DNA from: Clusia tigrina
Lineage: Eukaryota; Arthropoda; Insecta; Diptera; Clusiidae
DNA: 64,000 nucleotides
Reading direction: 5' to 3'
NCBI GenBank assembly: GCA_920105625.2
Contig: OV050033.1
Coordinates: forward strand, 128,649,821 to 128,713,820
The position numbers were made by a program, and so were the translations under genes. The notes beneath the pieces are model-generated. The model had not been told where the DNA came from. It worked only from the letters and a program-made list of their open reading frames with translations, and searched no databases. Below, piece by piece: positions 47,201-58,756 of this stretch; positions within the stretch are counted from its first letter, which is position 1; every line of letters starts with the position of its first letter.

Positions 47201-47700
47201 TTATTATGGATTTCTGCATTACTCTGAACTATTGCACTTTGCTCTATGTTTGACGATTCAAAAGGGCAGAAATTCACCCTACTTCTTCACTCTACCTTTA
47301 AGCTATATTTACCTGTGTTTCCCAGTCTTACTTTTCGATATGAAGTGAATTTAGTTTAAAAGTGAAAACAAGAACATATTTTTATGAACTAAGTTTTCCT
47401 GGAGAATTTTCCTGCCAAAATTTAATTTGTAGAGAAATATGATCAAAATAAAAATGCAAAAATTCCATTCGTTTTTAATGAGACTTTTTTTGTGAATTTC
47501 TAAATTTCGTTTATTTCCCTGAATTTGTTTAATTTAATCCACACACTGAATTTGTTTAATTTAATCCACTTAATATAAATATATAAATAAATCCATTTTA
47601 TTGCACTTTGCTTAGGTTTCACAAAGAACACCGCATCCAAGATGAATTTACTTATAAGTAAGTAAATTCACCTTGCCTGCATTCATCTTTACCAGATCTG
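47201..47700 (+). repeat. Family D copy 3 right half and copy 4
   Basis: The segment 47201-47290 completes copy 3. Copy 4 begins near 47335 (ttttatgaactaagttttcc), with aatttgtagagaaatatg, taatgagactttttttg, ccctgaatttgtttaattta (partly doubled at 47515-47570) and attgcactttgct. Confidence 0.6.
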
Positions 47701-47861
47701 TCTTTACTCTAAACTCACCTTGGCCATTCCCAATACGACGTGAGGTGAATTCACATATCCAACAAATTCCTATTAGAAAATGTTGTAGTTTGCTATTCCG
47801 CTCCACATCAGCTCATTTTTTCATTGGCAACTTTTAACAAACAGAGAGCACGAAAGAGAAC

Positions 47862-47949
47862 GAGAGAGAGAGAGAGAGAGAGAAGGAAAGTAATTTCAAA
47901 ATATAACAAAATGCTCAGTTCCACGGGACCGTTCGAGAGTAACAGACGT
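47862..47949 (+). promoter_or_regulatory. Unc-76 core promoter: GAGA, Inr, MTE-like, DPE
   Basis: A (GA)n tract at 47862-47883 offers GAGA-factor sites. TCAGTT at 47915-47920 is a perfect initiator (TCAKTY) with A+1 at 47917. AGACGT occupies +28 to +33 (47944-47949), a perfect DPE at the strictly required spacing. The segment CGAGAGTAACAG at +18 to +29 matches the MTE consensus at 9 of 12 positions. No TATA box is present near -30. The transcript start would lie 506 nt upstream of the chosen start codon, on an apparently unspliced leader. Confidence 0.8.
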
Positions 47950-48015
47950 TTGAATTGTTTAAGCGTGTTCTTTGCTGTGAATACTTTGTGAATTGTCAAA
48001 ATAATTTAAATTAAT

Positions 48016-48033
48016 ATGCAAAAAAAATATTAA
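48016..48033 (+). other. Short upstream ORF in Unc-76 leader
   Basis: ATG CAA AAA AAA TAT TAA forms a five-codon uORF about 100 nt downstream of the proposed start site. Its start-codon context is weak, so scanning ribosomes may skip it. Confidence 0.4.
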
Positions 48034-48422
48034 TAGTGAATTAAATAATTTGTGAAAATAATCTGAAAAATAAACCAGTTTACAGTGTGGCAAATACGCG
48101 TTCGAATCGTAGCAAAACGCAGTTGTGAAAAAGCAAATTATTCAAAGCAACCCTCTGCCTGCGCGCATTGGTTTGTTTGTTTCCTGCGAAGAGGGTTGAT
48201 TGCAAAAAAAGGAATATCGCCGAGTCAAGTGTTTTTTCGTGTCCACACAGCGCGGAAGAGAATAAAAACAAAGATATCGAATTGTGCAAAATTACATAAA
48301 AGTATACCAAAAGTTGTGGAGTGATTTTGTTAAATTAAGTAGAAGTAGCCGCCAGCACGCCTCCTACCAGCAGTAGCGTCTCCCCGGCAGTTATCTGTGC
48401 CATGCGTGACCTCGGCACTAAA

Positions 48423-48877
48423 ATGGCCGAGCTTAAATTTGAGGCTCCTTTGGCGAAGTTCGAGGAAACCGATGAGTGGGGCGGTTGTGACTTCATATCG
48501 AATCAGAACGTTCTCAACGACACTCTAAATCTGAACCTGAAGGATCCGGCTGCCCAGCAGGACGCCAAGATACGTCTGCTCGAGGAGGCGGTGCGCGATG
48601 CTCATGTCAGTCGCAACGGCGGCGGCGGCGGTGCCATCAGCCCCAATTGCAACACGTTTTTGTCCAGTGAAATGGGCTTGGACATGGGTATGTTGCCCGG
48701 CGACGAGGCCACTGGCAAACTGGACAACTTTACCGAAACTTTTGGCGGCAGTTTGGAGGATCTGGTCAACACGTTCGACGAGAAGATCACGAAATGCTTT
48801 GGCAATTACGAGGAGAACGTGGAGGAATTGGCTCCGGTACAGGTGCGCAGCCAGGAGGAGATCATGAACGAGTGCCA
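48423..48877 (+). CDS. Unc-76: Unc-76 / FEZ kinesin adaptor, first coding exon
   Basis: 151 codons plus two bases, ending at a consensus donor (CA|GTAAGT at 48878). The sequence begins MAELKFEAPLAKFEETDEWG and contains LVNTFDEKITKCFGNYEENV then EELAPVQVRSQEEI, close to the conserved N-terminal region of fasciculation-and-elongation proteins (FEZ1/FEZ2, C. elegans UNC-76). I chose the ATG at 48423 because its context (AAAATGG) is strong and, as I recall it, the fly protein starts MAELKF. An in-frame ATG at 48402 would add seven residues. The family links kinesin-1 heavy chain to vesicle cargo in axons. The remaining exons, including the coiled-coil cargo-binding C-terminus, are not in the window: intron 1 runs beyond 64000. 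A glycine run and a cluster of acidic residues are visible. Confidence 0.85.
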
Positions 48878-50250
48878 GTAAGTGCAGTGAACATATTGTT
48901 TCATATCAAACTATGGGGAAACTGCGTTTTCCTTTTCGACACTTGTGAACTTTCCATTTTGCTGGTGACGCTTGCCTGCATATTTAATGCGCAGTGAGCG
49001 GGCACCAGTCTTGATGTTCCATTTCAATGTAATAAATATGCAAACCTGAAAAAATACACACACATACGTGGTGGATGTGAAAAAGTCACCCCTCAACCCT
49101 CTTCTCTAAGCTATTCAAAACAACCTCCTTTCGGGCGCACATACATGCATACGTAAACACACACACTTGACATTCTCGCCGCCAGTGCAGCTCATGCGCA
49201 CTGGACGCCCATATTCACTTTGATTTGGTACACCGCCACTGCAGCGTAGGCTGGCAAAACAAACCACTCGCCGAGGACGACGTAATCCCTGCTGTTGCTG
49301 TTTTCCTCGTTACCGTTTGGGTGGGTAGAGTAGGTTAGCGGCAGGATTTACCCTCCTGGGGATGTGAGTGTGCAATCAGCCACTAAAACAGCAGATTGGA
49401 TCGATACTTGTCACAAATGATTTCCAGAAGGCACTCTAGAAGTACTGAGATGAAACAAAACGGAGCGTACTGAAGCGGCGGCTGGAGGAGATTAGAGGAA
49501 ACACAAACATTGAGGTTGTGCCTTTAAATGGGGTTACGGATAAACTGCAGATGGAAGGGAACTAGGGTATGGAAGGGAACTGGGGGTACGGTAGGGAAAT
49601 ACCATATATACCATAAATTACTGATAGGCTTGAGGAAAGTGTGAATCGTCTCTAATTGAATACAGTTCTGGAGGAGACTTCAGTACGAAGTATACTTCTA
49701 TTTGCCAGAGGGTGAGGCGGGAAGTTGAAATGGACAGAACTCCTCGTGGCAACCCAATGGACCTGAGTCCTCAGGGATGTCTTTGTGCACAGCCATTAAG
49801 ACAATACGTGGGCATTAACCAACCAACCCATCAAACACAGTCCGTTCTACTAGTTGGACCTATATTTCCGATAGGAGTGTCCAAAGCAGTTCACCAACTC
49901 TTCCAGTTAATTACTTAATGTTCATAGAATATTTTAGAAGAACTACTCCAATTGATCTATTTTAGTTGCTCATCCTCATTCTTTCTAGCACCAGTTGATT
50001 TTTGGTAGTATCACAGTGGATTCTGAACTATGTTAGCAGAAAAATCTAAGTATATAGTATTATTATAACTAATGTTCTGTCCTGAAAGAGAAAAAGATAT
50101 ACAAAGAAATGGGTTATTTGATTTGATAAACTATGTTCCAGCCTTTCCTTTGGTGAGGATTTGTGAGGAATTGGTGCACAAAAGGAAAAAGCACTCTGTT
50201 CTTTTCACGGACTAGTTAGCTCAATAGCATGACTTGAAGCAGTCGACATC
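48878..50250. other. Unc-76 intron 1, proximal part
   Basis: Intronic, no second exon recognised. The frame at 49712-49918 (68 codons) has no family resemblance. A stretch at 49540-49600 contains a doubled atggaagggaact-type phrase. Confidence 0.45.
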
Positions 50251-50254
50251 TTCA

Positions 50255-50480
50255 AATTTTTGAGGGCCTTAGGGTTGGATAAAACTTATAGAGATATCCT
50301 ATTAGCAAAGGGTGGAAGTGGGGTAGACCGAAGAGCCGCCGAAGAAGGAGGTCTCCAAGCACTCGGGCATTGGTGCCCATTGTACTGTACTCAGGGCTGG
50401 ATAAGATTTTATAGGGATATCCTATTAGCAGAGGGTAGTACAAGATATCTTTTTTTTGTCGCAGTACTTCACACACCTCC
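50255..50480. repeat. Internally duplicated dispersed repeat
   Basis: The phrases ggttggataaaacttataga and gatatcctattagcaaaggg (50273 on) recur as gctggataagattttatagg and gatatcctattagcagaggg (50395 on), a 120 bp duplication. The part between them (cgccgaagaaggaggtctcc, aagcactcgggcattgg) has a diverged relative at about 61980-62040. Confidence 0.65.
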
Positions 50481-52835
50481 TTATACCCTGTATTGTATTA
50501 CCTTTGATGTTCTTTATATAACTCTTGGCAGAACACATCCTTGTTCTGTATGCCCACACCCCATATTCCCAGTGATTTTGCTTTTTTCAATAAGGAATTA
50601 ATGTGAAATCTCTAGGGAGGCGTGTAGGTAGTATTTAACTTACGCGGATTTTATCACAAAATGACACCATCCTTACCGGTAAACCGGGCTTCCATCCTGT
50701 CAAAACAAACCGTCAAGTTTCTCAGAGGTTGCGTGAATTTATACTTTTGATTCCCGTTCGAGATAAACTTTTTCCTATTCAATCAGTGCCTCGGAAGAGT
50801 TTACCACAGTCTCTCTTGGTCTAATATCTATTTGCAAACACCGAAGCCTTTTTTGACCTTGACGCAGTCTACTCAGAGGTTCAACGTATTCGAATAGCCT
50901 CTATTACAATGTTATAGTGCTATAGTAATGCTCTTTAAAAAAAGAAAGAGGGAAGGTTTTCTAGTTATTCTGTTTCGGGATTTGCTCATTTTTGCAATCT
51001 ATCTAATAATCCTCTATTAGACTGTTACATGCTAACTCATAAACCAATAAAGAAGGGATGTATCAAGATTAGTGGTAGTCACTATCGGTTCCTGGTCCAC
51101 CGCAGTGCAAAAAGCTAAAATGGGCATCCCTCATAACTACTATTGTCGCAGATACAAAGAACCAGAGGAAAAATAAAGCGTACTCCAATTCCTTTGCAAA
51201 GGCCCTGCACTATAGAGCCCAAGGATGAGCATTCTGCGGAAACCAAGCTTCGATAAACATGGAGAATTATTCGAAACAAGCATAAACTAACTGTAGCACT
51301 AGTTAAATGAAACAAACTTGATATAAGGGAACATAGTAAATATGTCTAGTAACACACAAATCCTATCATATAAGAATTGAGAAGATGGCAATAACACATG
51401 GTGCAAATACGAAGAATCACATCCATCCATCTCTCTACTCTATGATTTTAGAACATGAAACTTGAACTTTTATCGCCGGATCTCTAAGCCCAAATTTCAC
51501 AGACTGTAATCTTACGAAATAACAAACTTTCCTCTCTCAGTCCTTGGGGTCCCAAACTTTTGAGCAATGTCTTGAAAATTCGTCTTTCATGATCTTTAAA
51601 TCCTTTCGTTTAGAGTCTCCAAGTGTCTTTCATGGTCTTTAAATTATCTGGTTAGAGTCTCTAAATGCCTCTTAAAGTAGTAGGTGACCCAAAATCTCGA
51701 CCAGTGTCTCTAAAATGCATCTTAAAGTCTTGGCCTGAGCTTATGCGAATGCAACCTTAAGTTTGCTCTAAGTTTGCTTTATTACTGGTCCTGGGTTTTG
51801 TCCGCCTTCAACTACAATTCCATTCCGTTGAACATGTTCACCAACTCGTTTCCCCACAACAACAACAAGTTCTGATCGAACTAAACTCTTCTCCATGCCG
51901 GTGGCTAAAGAAAATGACACTCGCCGCAAACCGGCAAAAACAATCCGGCAACGTGCATTTCGTGCCCTCCACTCATAAATTGCCAAATATTGCGCAGAGA
52001 TTTGCCAATCGATAAATTACTTGCAACCAAACTGCTCAGAATCGTGGTGCGGCTGAAAATGCAACCACAGCCGGAAAAGGAGCACAGAATGCGCTTCCCG
52101 CAAAAGCTCTGCGCTTGCTCTTTACCGGTTTGTCGCCGAACCGACCCGCCACGGAGCCGCCCGAAAGAAATGCTTTCTGTGCAATGTCGGTGGAGATGGC
52201 ATATTTATTTTTTTTTTATCAAAGGAAACCGGCTTTTTGTTGGCCCCGTCTGGTGCAGGGGGCACAACATGAACATAGTTACTGGGACTTGTGTTGGCGG
52301 TTACTGTGGCTACCGGTTCAGCACACAGCATAAACATCAAAACGCGCAGTTTTGCTCGTAATGCTCATAAAAATATGAATTAAATGTAATTCGCTGCTAT
52401 TAACAGGTAAACAAGACGCTTACCGGCCGGGAGGTAGAGTCAGAGTGGTATGAGTTAAGTAGTGCGGCAGAAGATGAAGCACTGCACAGAAGGGCCTTCG
52501 GAATGAGGTGTCTGCACTGGAAGTTGGAGTTATTTTGAGTCACAAAGTCAGCTTTCTTTCTTCCGAGTATTACATCAGAAGTGAAGCCTGCATTTTGGAG
52601 CTTTTTCAGTATCTTTTACACACTTCTCCCAACGCAAAATAGTATCTGTCAATCTGAGTTGCACAAAAATAGTTTGAGCCACGCCGACTAATAGATATTA
52701 TAAACTTCTACCTGCTAAAAAGTCGGAGTTCCTTCAGTCCAATCCCTACCAAAACGTGAGCAGCCTTTCTTAGCTCTGTCATCTGCGTTTAAAACGCGTT
52801 GATGGTACCTTTGTAGATTCTGGAGATCCTCGTTC
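50481..52835. other. Unc-76 intron, no gene recognised
   Basis: Mixed-composition intronic DNA. The part at 51900-52360 is noticeably less AT-rich (for example gccacggagccgcccgaaag near 52150) and has overlapping open frames on both strands, but no recognisable protein. It could be a conserved regulatory block or an old insert. Confidence 0.4.
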
Positions 52836-52839
52836 TCAT

Positions 52840-55230
52840 ATTTCTACTGTATAAGGGCTTATAAAGCCTTATCATGGAGTTGTTTTACACCTAATTTCAT
52901 AGTGTGGAAGATAACAAAGCCTTTATAGAGCTCTAATAATGCTTAACAAGTTACCATAAATCTTCAAGAATGCTTCTCCAATGAAATAGTGTGAGATAGC
53001 AGAGCTCCTATAATACCAAGTTACCATAATGCTTCTCCAATGATGTAATAAAACTCTCATAAGTTAGATGTGTGGTATAAAGTTATTATAGACACACAGA
53101 TATTTCCAACTGACGTCAGCGTGCGCTTAGCAGAGACGACTAGCGAAGGCTCATTATGAGCCATTGACCCATTAGGGGGTTCGCCACCTAAGAAGAAGAA
53201 GGGAAGACATAAAAATATATACTACTGACAAAACGAACTACTTATGAACTTTAAAAATTGCCTTATATTGCCTTATATTGGCTTTCTTTATAAAGGATAA
53301 TTATATATACTGTATACTCTATAATACTCTATAAGCACTTACAAAGCTTATCTGGGTGTACCTCCCGCGACTTGTAAGCTTCTCATAAGGGAGACACTAA
53401 TTAATTCTACCAATCAAAGCTGGATCTGTGCCACTACCTGTGAAATCGCCAGTCAAACATGGCCGAGGCTAAATCTGCGTCTATCTAGGAATATCATCAG
53501 ACTCAATAGGCTACAAATTAGGACTTTCATAGGAGCCCTCACGGGACATTGTCTAATAGGAAATCATGCAAGAAGAATGGGAGTTTATACACATGATTTC
53601 TGCCGCAGCTGCAGGAACGAGGAGGAGCTGGAAACGGGCCAGCATCTCTTCTGTACATGTCCAGTTTTCGCCAGAAATAGGGAGCGTTTGCTAGGATCCC
53701 ACTTCTTAACAAGTATAGATGGTCTATGTCAGTCAGGTGTTAACAACCTAATTCGCTTTGTAAAAGGCTCAGGGTGGTTCAATCTGGAGGGGGAAGCGTA
53801 GCCATGCCTCGCATCCGCGGCTCACAACGGACCCAACTGGTGGTCTAAGTGGCATCACTGGTTATTGGTGATGCGGGAAGCCCTACCTACCTACCTACAA
53901 AGCTTATCAAGGAGTTTATTTACACTTCATTGGCTCAATAATGCTCTTATAATGCTTACCTAGTTACCATAAATCCCCTCGAATGCTGGTCCAAGGATGT
54001 AATAAAACTAAACATATTGTATAATGATTTTATAGACACACAGTAATATACGACTGACAAAACGATCTCCATATGAAATTTAAATGCCTCTATAGTGCTC
54101 TTCTATAAATTTCAAGAATGTATAAAATACTCTTCAAACTTTATCAGGGAGTGTATTTATAGTTAATTGCTTAAATAATGTAGGAGAGCCTTTATAGTGC
54201 TTTTAGCATTATTAGTACTCTATAAATATTTTCTTATGGAGTTTTTTTTAAAGATAATTGCTTAAATAATTCAGGAGAGCCTTTATAGAGCTCTAAGCAT
54301 TGTTAGTACTCTATAAAGTTTTTTTTATTATGTAGTTTTTTATAGTTAATTGCTTCAAGAATATATGTGAGCCTTTATAAACTTCGAAGCTTTATTAATA
54401 CTCTATAAATATTTTATTATGATGGACGTTTTTTATAGTTAATTACTTAAATAATGTAGGAGAGCTTTCATTGAGCTGAAAGGTTTATTAGTACTCTATA
54501 AAGACTTTCTTATTATAGAGTTTGTATGATTAATTGCTTAAATAATGTGGGAGACCCTTTATAGAGCTGGGAGAACCTTTATTGAGCTCTTAGTATTCTG
54601 TAAATACTTTCTTATTATAGTTTTTTGGTTAATTGTTTAAATAGAGTGAGAGACGGTTAGAGCTCTATAAAGGGTTTCTTATCTGGTTGTTATAAAGCTT
54701 CAAGAATGCTTCTCCGATTAGGTTATAAAAGTGTTATAAACTATATTGTTAGAGAAGTGGTAAAATATACTCCTAAATACAAACGACAGAAAAATACGAA
54801 CCCTTTGACGAACTTTAAATGTCAATATAGTGTTTGTTTATAATGCTCAAGGTTGTATAAAATACTCTATAAGCAATTATAAAGGTGTATTATGGAGTTC
54901 CGATTGCGCAAATAGTGTGGCAGACAACAAACAAAGCCTTATAGAGCTGTAAGCATTATTATGTCTCTATAAACAGCCTTATATTGTCTGTGTAAACATT
55001 TTCTTATCTAGTTATTAACTTTAAATGGCCCTATAGTGGTACTCAACAAACTTCATTGTTTTATAAGATACTCTATAAGCATTTATAAAGGTTTATTATA
55101 TAGCTTTGATATTATTATTTGATTATTTGTTTATATATTGTGGCAACTAACAAATAAAGTCTTCTAGAGCAATGAGCGTCATTAGATCTCTATAAACACT
55201 TTATTAGCTAGTTACCTTTAGTAGCGCTTG
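52840..55230. repeat. Diverged tandem array, clear 92 bp period in part
   Basis: The phrases gcttaaataatgtaggagag, cctttatagagctctaa and agtactctataaa recur throughout. Between 54160 and 54690 the anchor taattgcttaaat occurs at about 54164, 54255, 54347, 54439, 54531 and 54629, a period of 91-98 bp. The outer parts (52840-53340, 53900-54150, 54700-55230) are more scrambled. A LINE interrupts it at 53353-53895. Confidence 0.75.
53353..53895 (+). mobile_element. LOA-like LINE 3' fragment with 13 bp TSD
   Basis: The sequence tacaaagcttatc flanks it on both sides (53340-53352 and 53896-53908). Inside, a plus-strand frame ends an ORF2: IRTFIGALTGHCLIGNHARR, MGVYTHDFCRSCRNEEELE, QHLFCTCPVFARNR (CxxC...H...C) and NLIRFVKGSGWF, then stops at about 53799-53801. 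The 3' tail is ccctacctacctacc. The 5' truncation, short tandem tail and duplication are typical of target-primed insertion. Confidence 0.85.
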
Positions 55231-56685
55231 TACAAAGCTATCAAGTGTTTTTTTCTATTTCTGCTCCCTTTAAAATTCTGTTCCCCGCTGCTTCACTGTT
55301 TAAGCGATGACGAAAGCGTTTTTCTGTGTGGTTCACATATTTATCAGAATTTGTTGATAACCCACAAAGAGCACACGATTTTTTCTAAATTTTGTTTCCA
55401 AATAAATGTGATAATCTCCCTTACAATCTTATCTGCCCAACTATTTCGGCTGCCAAGTCGGGCGGGCGCCGTTCGCCCTGTTTATTGGAGTGTGGCGCTC
55501 AGATCTGATTTCAAAGGAAACTATTTTAAACTTTTTTCTTCCTGCTCCGAAAGAAAACAAGCAAAGTTTAAAATAGGCGGAATTCTTATTCTTGTGTGTT
55601 TTTGTTGCTGCCGCTGTCAAAATGAGCATTCTTAAATTTTATTTTATTATTATTTTTACCTTTTCTTTTGTTTTTTTCTTTTTTTGTAATTTGGGAATTT
55701 TTGTTATTTTTTATATTTTTCCGTATATTTTTTTTAGTTTTTTTTTATTTTTCTGAATGAATTGTTCAAACATTTTATACATTTTTCTTCTTATTTCATT
55801 CATATTTCGATGAAATAAAACTATAAAAAGAAACAATGAAAACTCAAATATAGCACACAAAACTAAAATTTTTATTAACAATAAAAATTACTTTTTTTCA
55901 CTAAATTTTTTTGAAATTTTTGCAATTCAAATTTGTTTTTTTTATGATTATTTTTTTATTGTAATAATTTTTTATTTAATGAATTTATTATTTTATTATT
56001 ATGTTCTTGAAAAATACTTGTGTTCGCTTTTTAAAATCATTGGTTTTTTATTCTTATATATTATATTTTTTAAAAGTTTTATTCATTTATTTCATTTTTT
56101 TAAATATTTTTTTAAATTAATTTTTTTATTATAGTATATGTTTTCAATTAAGTATTATTTTATTATAATTTCAATAATATCTATTTTAATTAAATATTAT
56201 TTTATTTTCTATTTTATTATTATATATTATACTTTTTAGTAATTATTTTTAAAGTTTTTATTCAATTATTTCATATTTTGAAATAATTTCTTTTCTATTT
56301 TTTAATTAATAAATTTTTATAATTATATATTAAAAAAAATTTAAAAAAATAAATTATTTAAAAGGTAAAAAATTATTTATCATCAGGCCTTCGGCTCTTT
56401 AAAAAAAAACAACTTATAATTATATATTATATTTTTTTTAAGAAGTTTTATTTAAACTTTGAAATCATTTATTTCATTTTTTAAATTAATTTTTTTAGTT
56501 AAATTTTTTATTAGTTTTTGTTTATTATATTTTTTAAAATAATTTTTTTTGTATTTTTGTTTTAAATCATTTTTAATTTTTATGTACCAGGATCATAAAA
56601 TAATAAATAAGGACATATAAATTTAATTTAAAAAAAAACAGAATGATTGAGATATCGGGCTGAAATTTATTCCAGTTGGTAGTAA
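55231..56685. other. T-rich intronic region
   Basis: The open frame 55228-55635 (135 codons) is hydrophobic/Ser/Cys-rich with no family resemblance and probably chance. From 55635 to 56640 the DNA is almost entirely T/A. Confidence 0.45.
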
Positions 56686-56689
56686 AAAT

Positions 56690-57545
56690 GTAGCATTCAA
56701 GTATGGAATTCGATCCCGTTCATATGACCACCGATTTTTGGAGCCAATTTTCCACCACTTTTCCACACATATAGACCGAAACTAGGCCAATTTCGCGTTC
56801 GATATGAGCTCCTCTAACTTTTTATTGATATTGTTCCTGAGCTCCTCTAACTTTTATAGGTTGTTGGCATATACCAACGACTTAACGTAACCCCATAAAA
56901 AGATATCCAACAGCGTTAAATTGGAAGAGCGCGTTGGCCATTCGACCGGCACATTTCTCGAGTTTACACTATTTTTATTACCGAACTTCCCCTTCAATCG
57001 ATCAATTGCTTGATCTACTATATGGCATCTTGAAAAAACCACATATCACTGATGCCAGGTAGGTAGATAAAATGGCTGGCGACCTCGGGTCGCTGATGTC
57101 AAGTCTATCGAATTCTGGTAAAAATAGTCTTTGAGCATGTCACGATAGCGAACTCCAGAGACCGTAACAAGGCGATAATTTTCATCGAGGAACAAATAAT
57201 GTCCATTCTCACACCTCCAGCATGAAATCCACACCACATGGTCACGTTTTGTGGATGCATTGAAAAATGACCTTCTTCGCTGAAATTCAGGATGTTCTTC
57301 AAACTTTTGCAAAGCCCAATCGAAGAAGTTTCGGCGGTTCAAATCATCAAGAGCTTCAGTTCTTGAGTTCATTTGATCTTGTAAGGGTGTAGGCCCAGAT
57401 CTTTACGTAAAATTCGTCACAATGTGGACTGAGAGATTCCCAATTCCTGCGAATGGCTTGGAATCGACTGATTTGGCTCATTTTGAATTGAAGACTTACG
57501 GGTGCGATATTTTCGGTACTTGGACTTATTGAAAATCCCATTATT
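56690..57545 (-). mobile_element. Tc1/mariner-superfamily transposase relic (C)
   Basis: Spread over several minus-strand frames from 57520: QELGISQSTL (helix-turn-helix), LRKDLGLHPYKIK, LNRRNFFDWALQKFEEHPEF, FSMHPQNVTMWCGFHAGGV, DENYRLVTVSGVRYRDML, VEWPTRSSNLTLLDIFLWGY and VKSLVYANN near 56857. These match DDE_3-type transposases common in insects. Frameshifts and stops are frequent, and the second catalytic block is unreadable. It differs from relics A and B. Confidence 0.75.
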
Positions 57546-58460
57546 ATATTTTTAAGTCATTTTTTTCTTTAATTAACAATTTTTTCTATCCCGTCCTCAC
57601 ATGATTCAATGTTTTAACATTCATTCTTCATTCTCGCATAAACTACAATTAAAATTTTTAATACCAATAAAAATTCAAATTTGCATACTGCATTCCTGAG
57701 ATTTTTGCATTTAAATTTTAATCGTATTTTTATGTTTTTTCCTTTCTTTTTTCTTAGTTTTTTCTTTTATATAATTTTTGTAGTTGTTTCATATTTTATA
57801 ATCTTTTTTTGTTACTTTTCTAAAATTGTTTATTCATATTTTTGTTGTTGTTGCCTGCTTATTTTTCCATATCATCTTCAAATGCGATTTCACTGGTTTA
57901 ACATTATTTTCGGTGTTTATTTCGAGGAATTTTTCTTATTTCTTTTTGCATTTTCTTTTTTCATAGTTTTTTTTTTTATTAATTTTCTTTTTTTCTTTTT
58001 GTGTTATTGTGCCACAGCAAATATCTCATAATGTTTTATTCCACTGCATTTGCACGCGATAATAAAATTTATTGCTGCCATTTTTCTTTATCTTTTTCCA
58101 TTTTATTTGATTTAATTTGTTTGCTGCCGTTTGCGTTGTTTCTCTCAGTTCCGTTTTAATGGTTTCTGCACTTTTTCGTTGAGTTCAGTTTAGCTGGGGT
58201 CATTTTAGTGCGGGGTTATCAGATAGTGCTGATAATTTTGGGGCCCTCTTCTTCACCTACGTGAAATATTACTTAACTAATTAATAGCCACTCCATTTAT
58301 TTCAGTTGTTTTTTGACGGAAATGTTGATCAATCGTTCATTCTTGTGATGCACGAAGCCAATGTGTGAATCCATGCCGGGATTTCCCTGTTATCAGTTCC
58401 GGGGATATGTGAAGAGATATGCGGAGGTCATATAAAAGCTCCTCTGGTGGTCCTCTGATA
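57546..58460. other. T-rich intron, no gene
   Basis: The Phe-rich frame at 57681-58031 is a by-product of poly-T composition. The stretch 58140-58330 is less AT-rich but holds no recognisable feature. Confidence 0.45.
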
Positions 58461-58463
58461 ATC

Positions 58464-58745
58464 AGTCACGTTTCATGATCGAAACATATTCACCACCATT
58501 TGAGAAGCATGACCGAAACATGTTCATTGCCATTTGAGAAGCATGGTGGAATCATTCACATGATCGAAACATGTTCAAGCATATGGTATCTTCCACATGA
58601 CCGATACATGTTCATCGTTATTTGGCACTCATGGTGGAATCATTCTCATGATCGAAACATGTTCACCACCATTTGAGAAGCTAGTGGTATCTTTCACATT
58701 ACCGAAACATGTTCATCGTCATTTGAGAAGCATGTGGAATCATCA
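58464..58745. repeat. Minisatellite, ~55-65 bp unit
   Basis: About six copies of (catgatcgaaacatgttcac with caccatttgagaagcatg and gtggaatcattcaca), with variants atgaccgaaacatg and tggtatctt. Confidence 0.8.
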
Positions 58746-58756
58746 CACTAATGTAT

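Noticed and set aside
55228..55635. 135-codon frame in the Unc-76 intron
   Set aside because: No family resemblance, no splice partners, and T-rich composition favours Phe/Leu/Ser codons by chance.
57681..58031. 116-codon Phe-rich frame resembling a membrane protein
   Set aside because: It lies in poly-T DNA; the apparent membrane character is a codon-composition effect.
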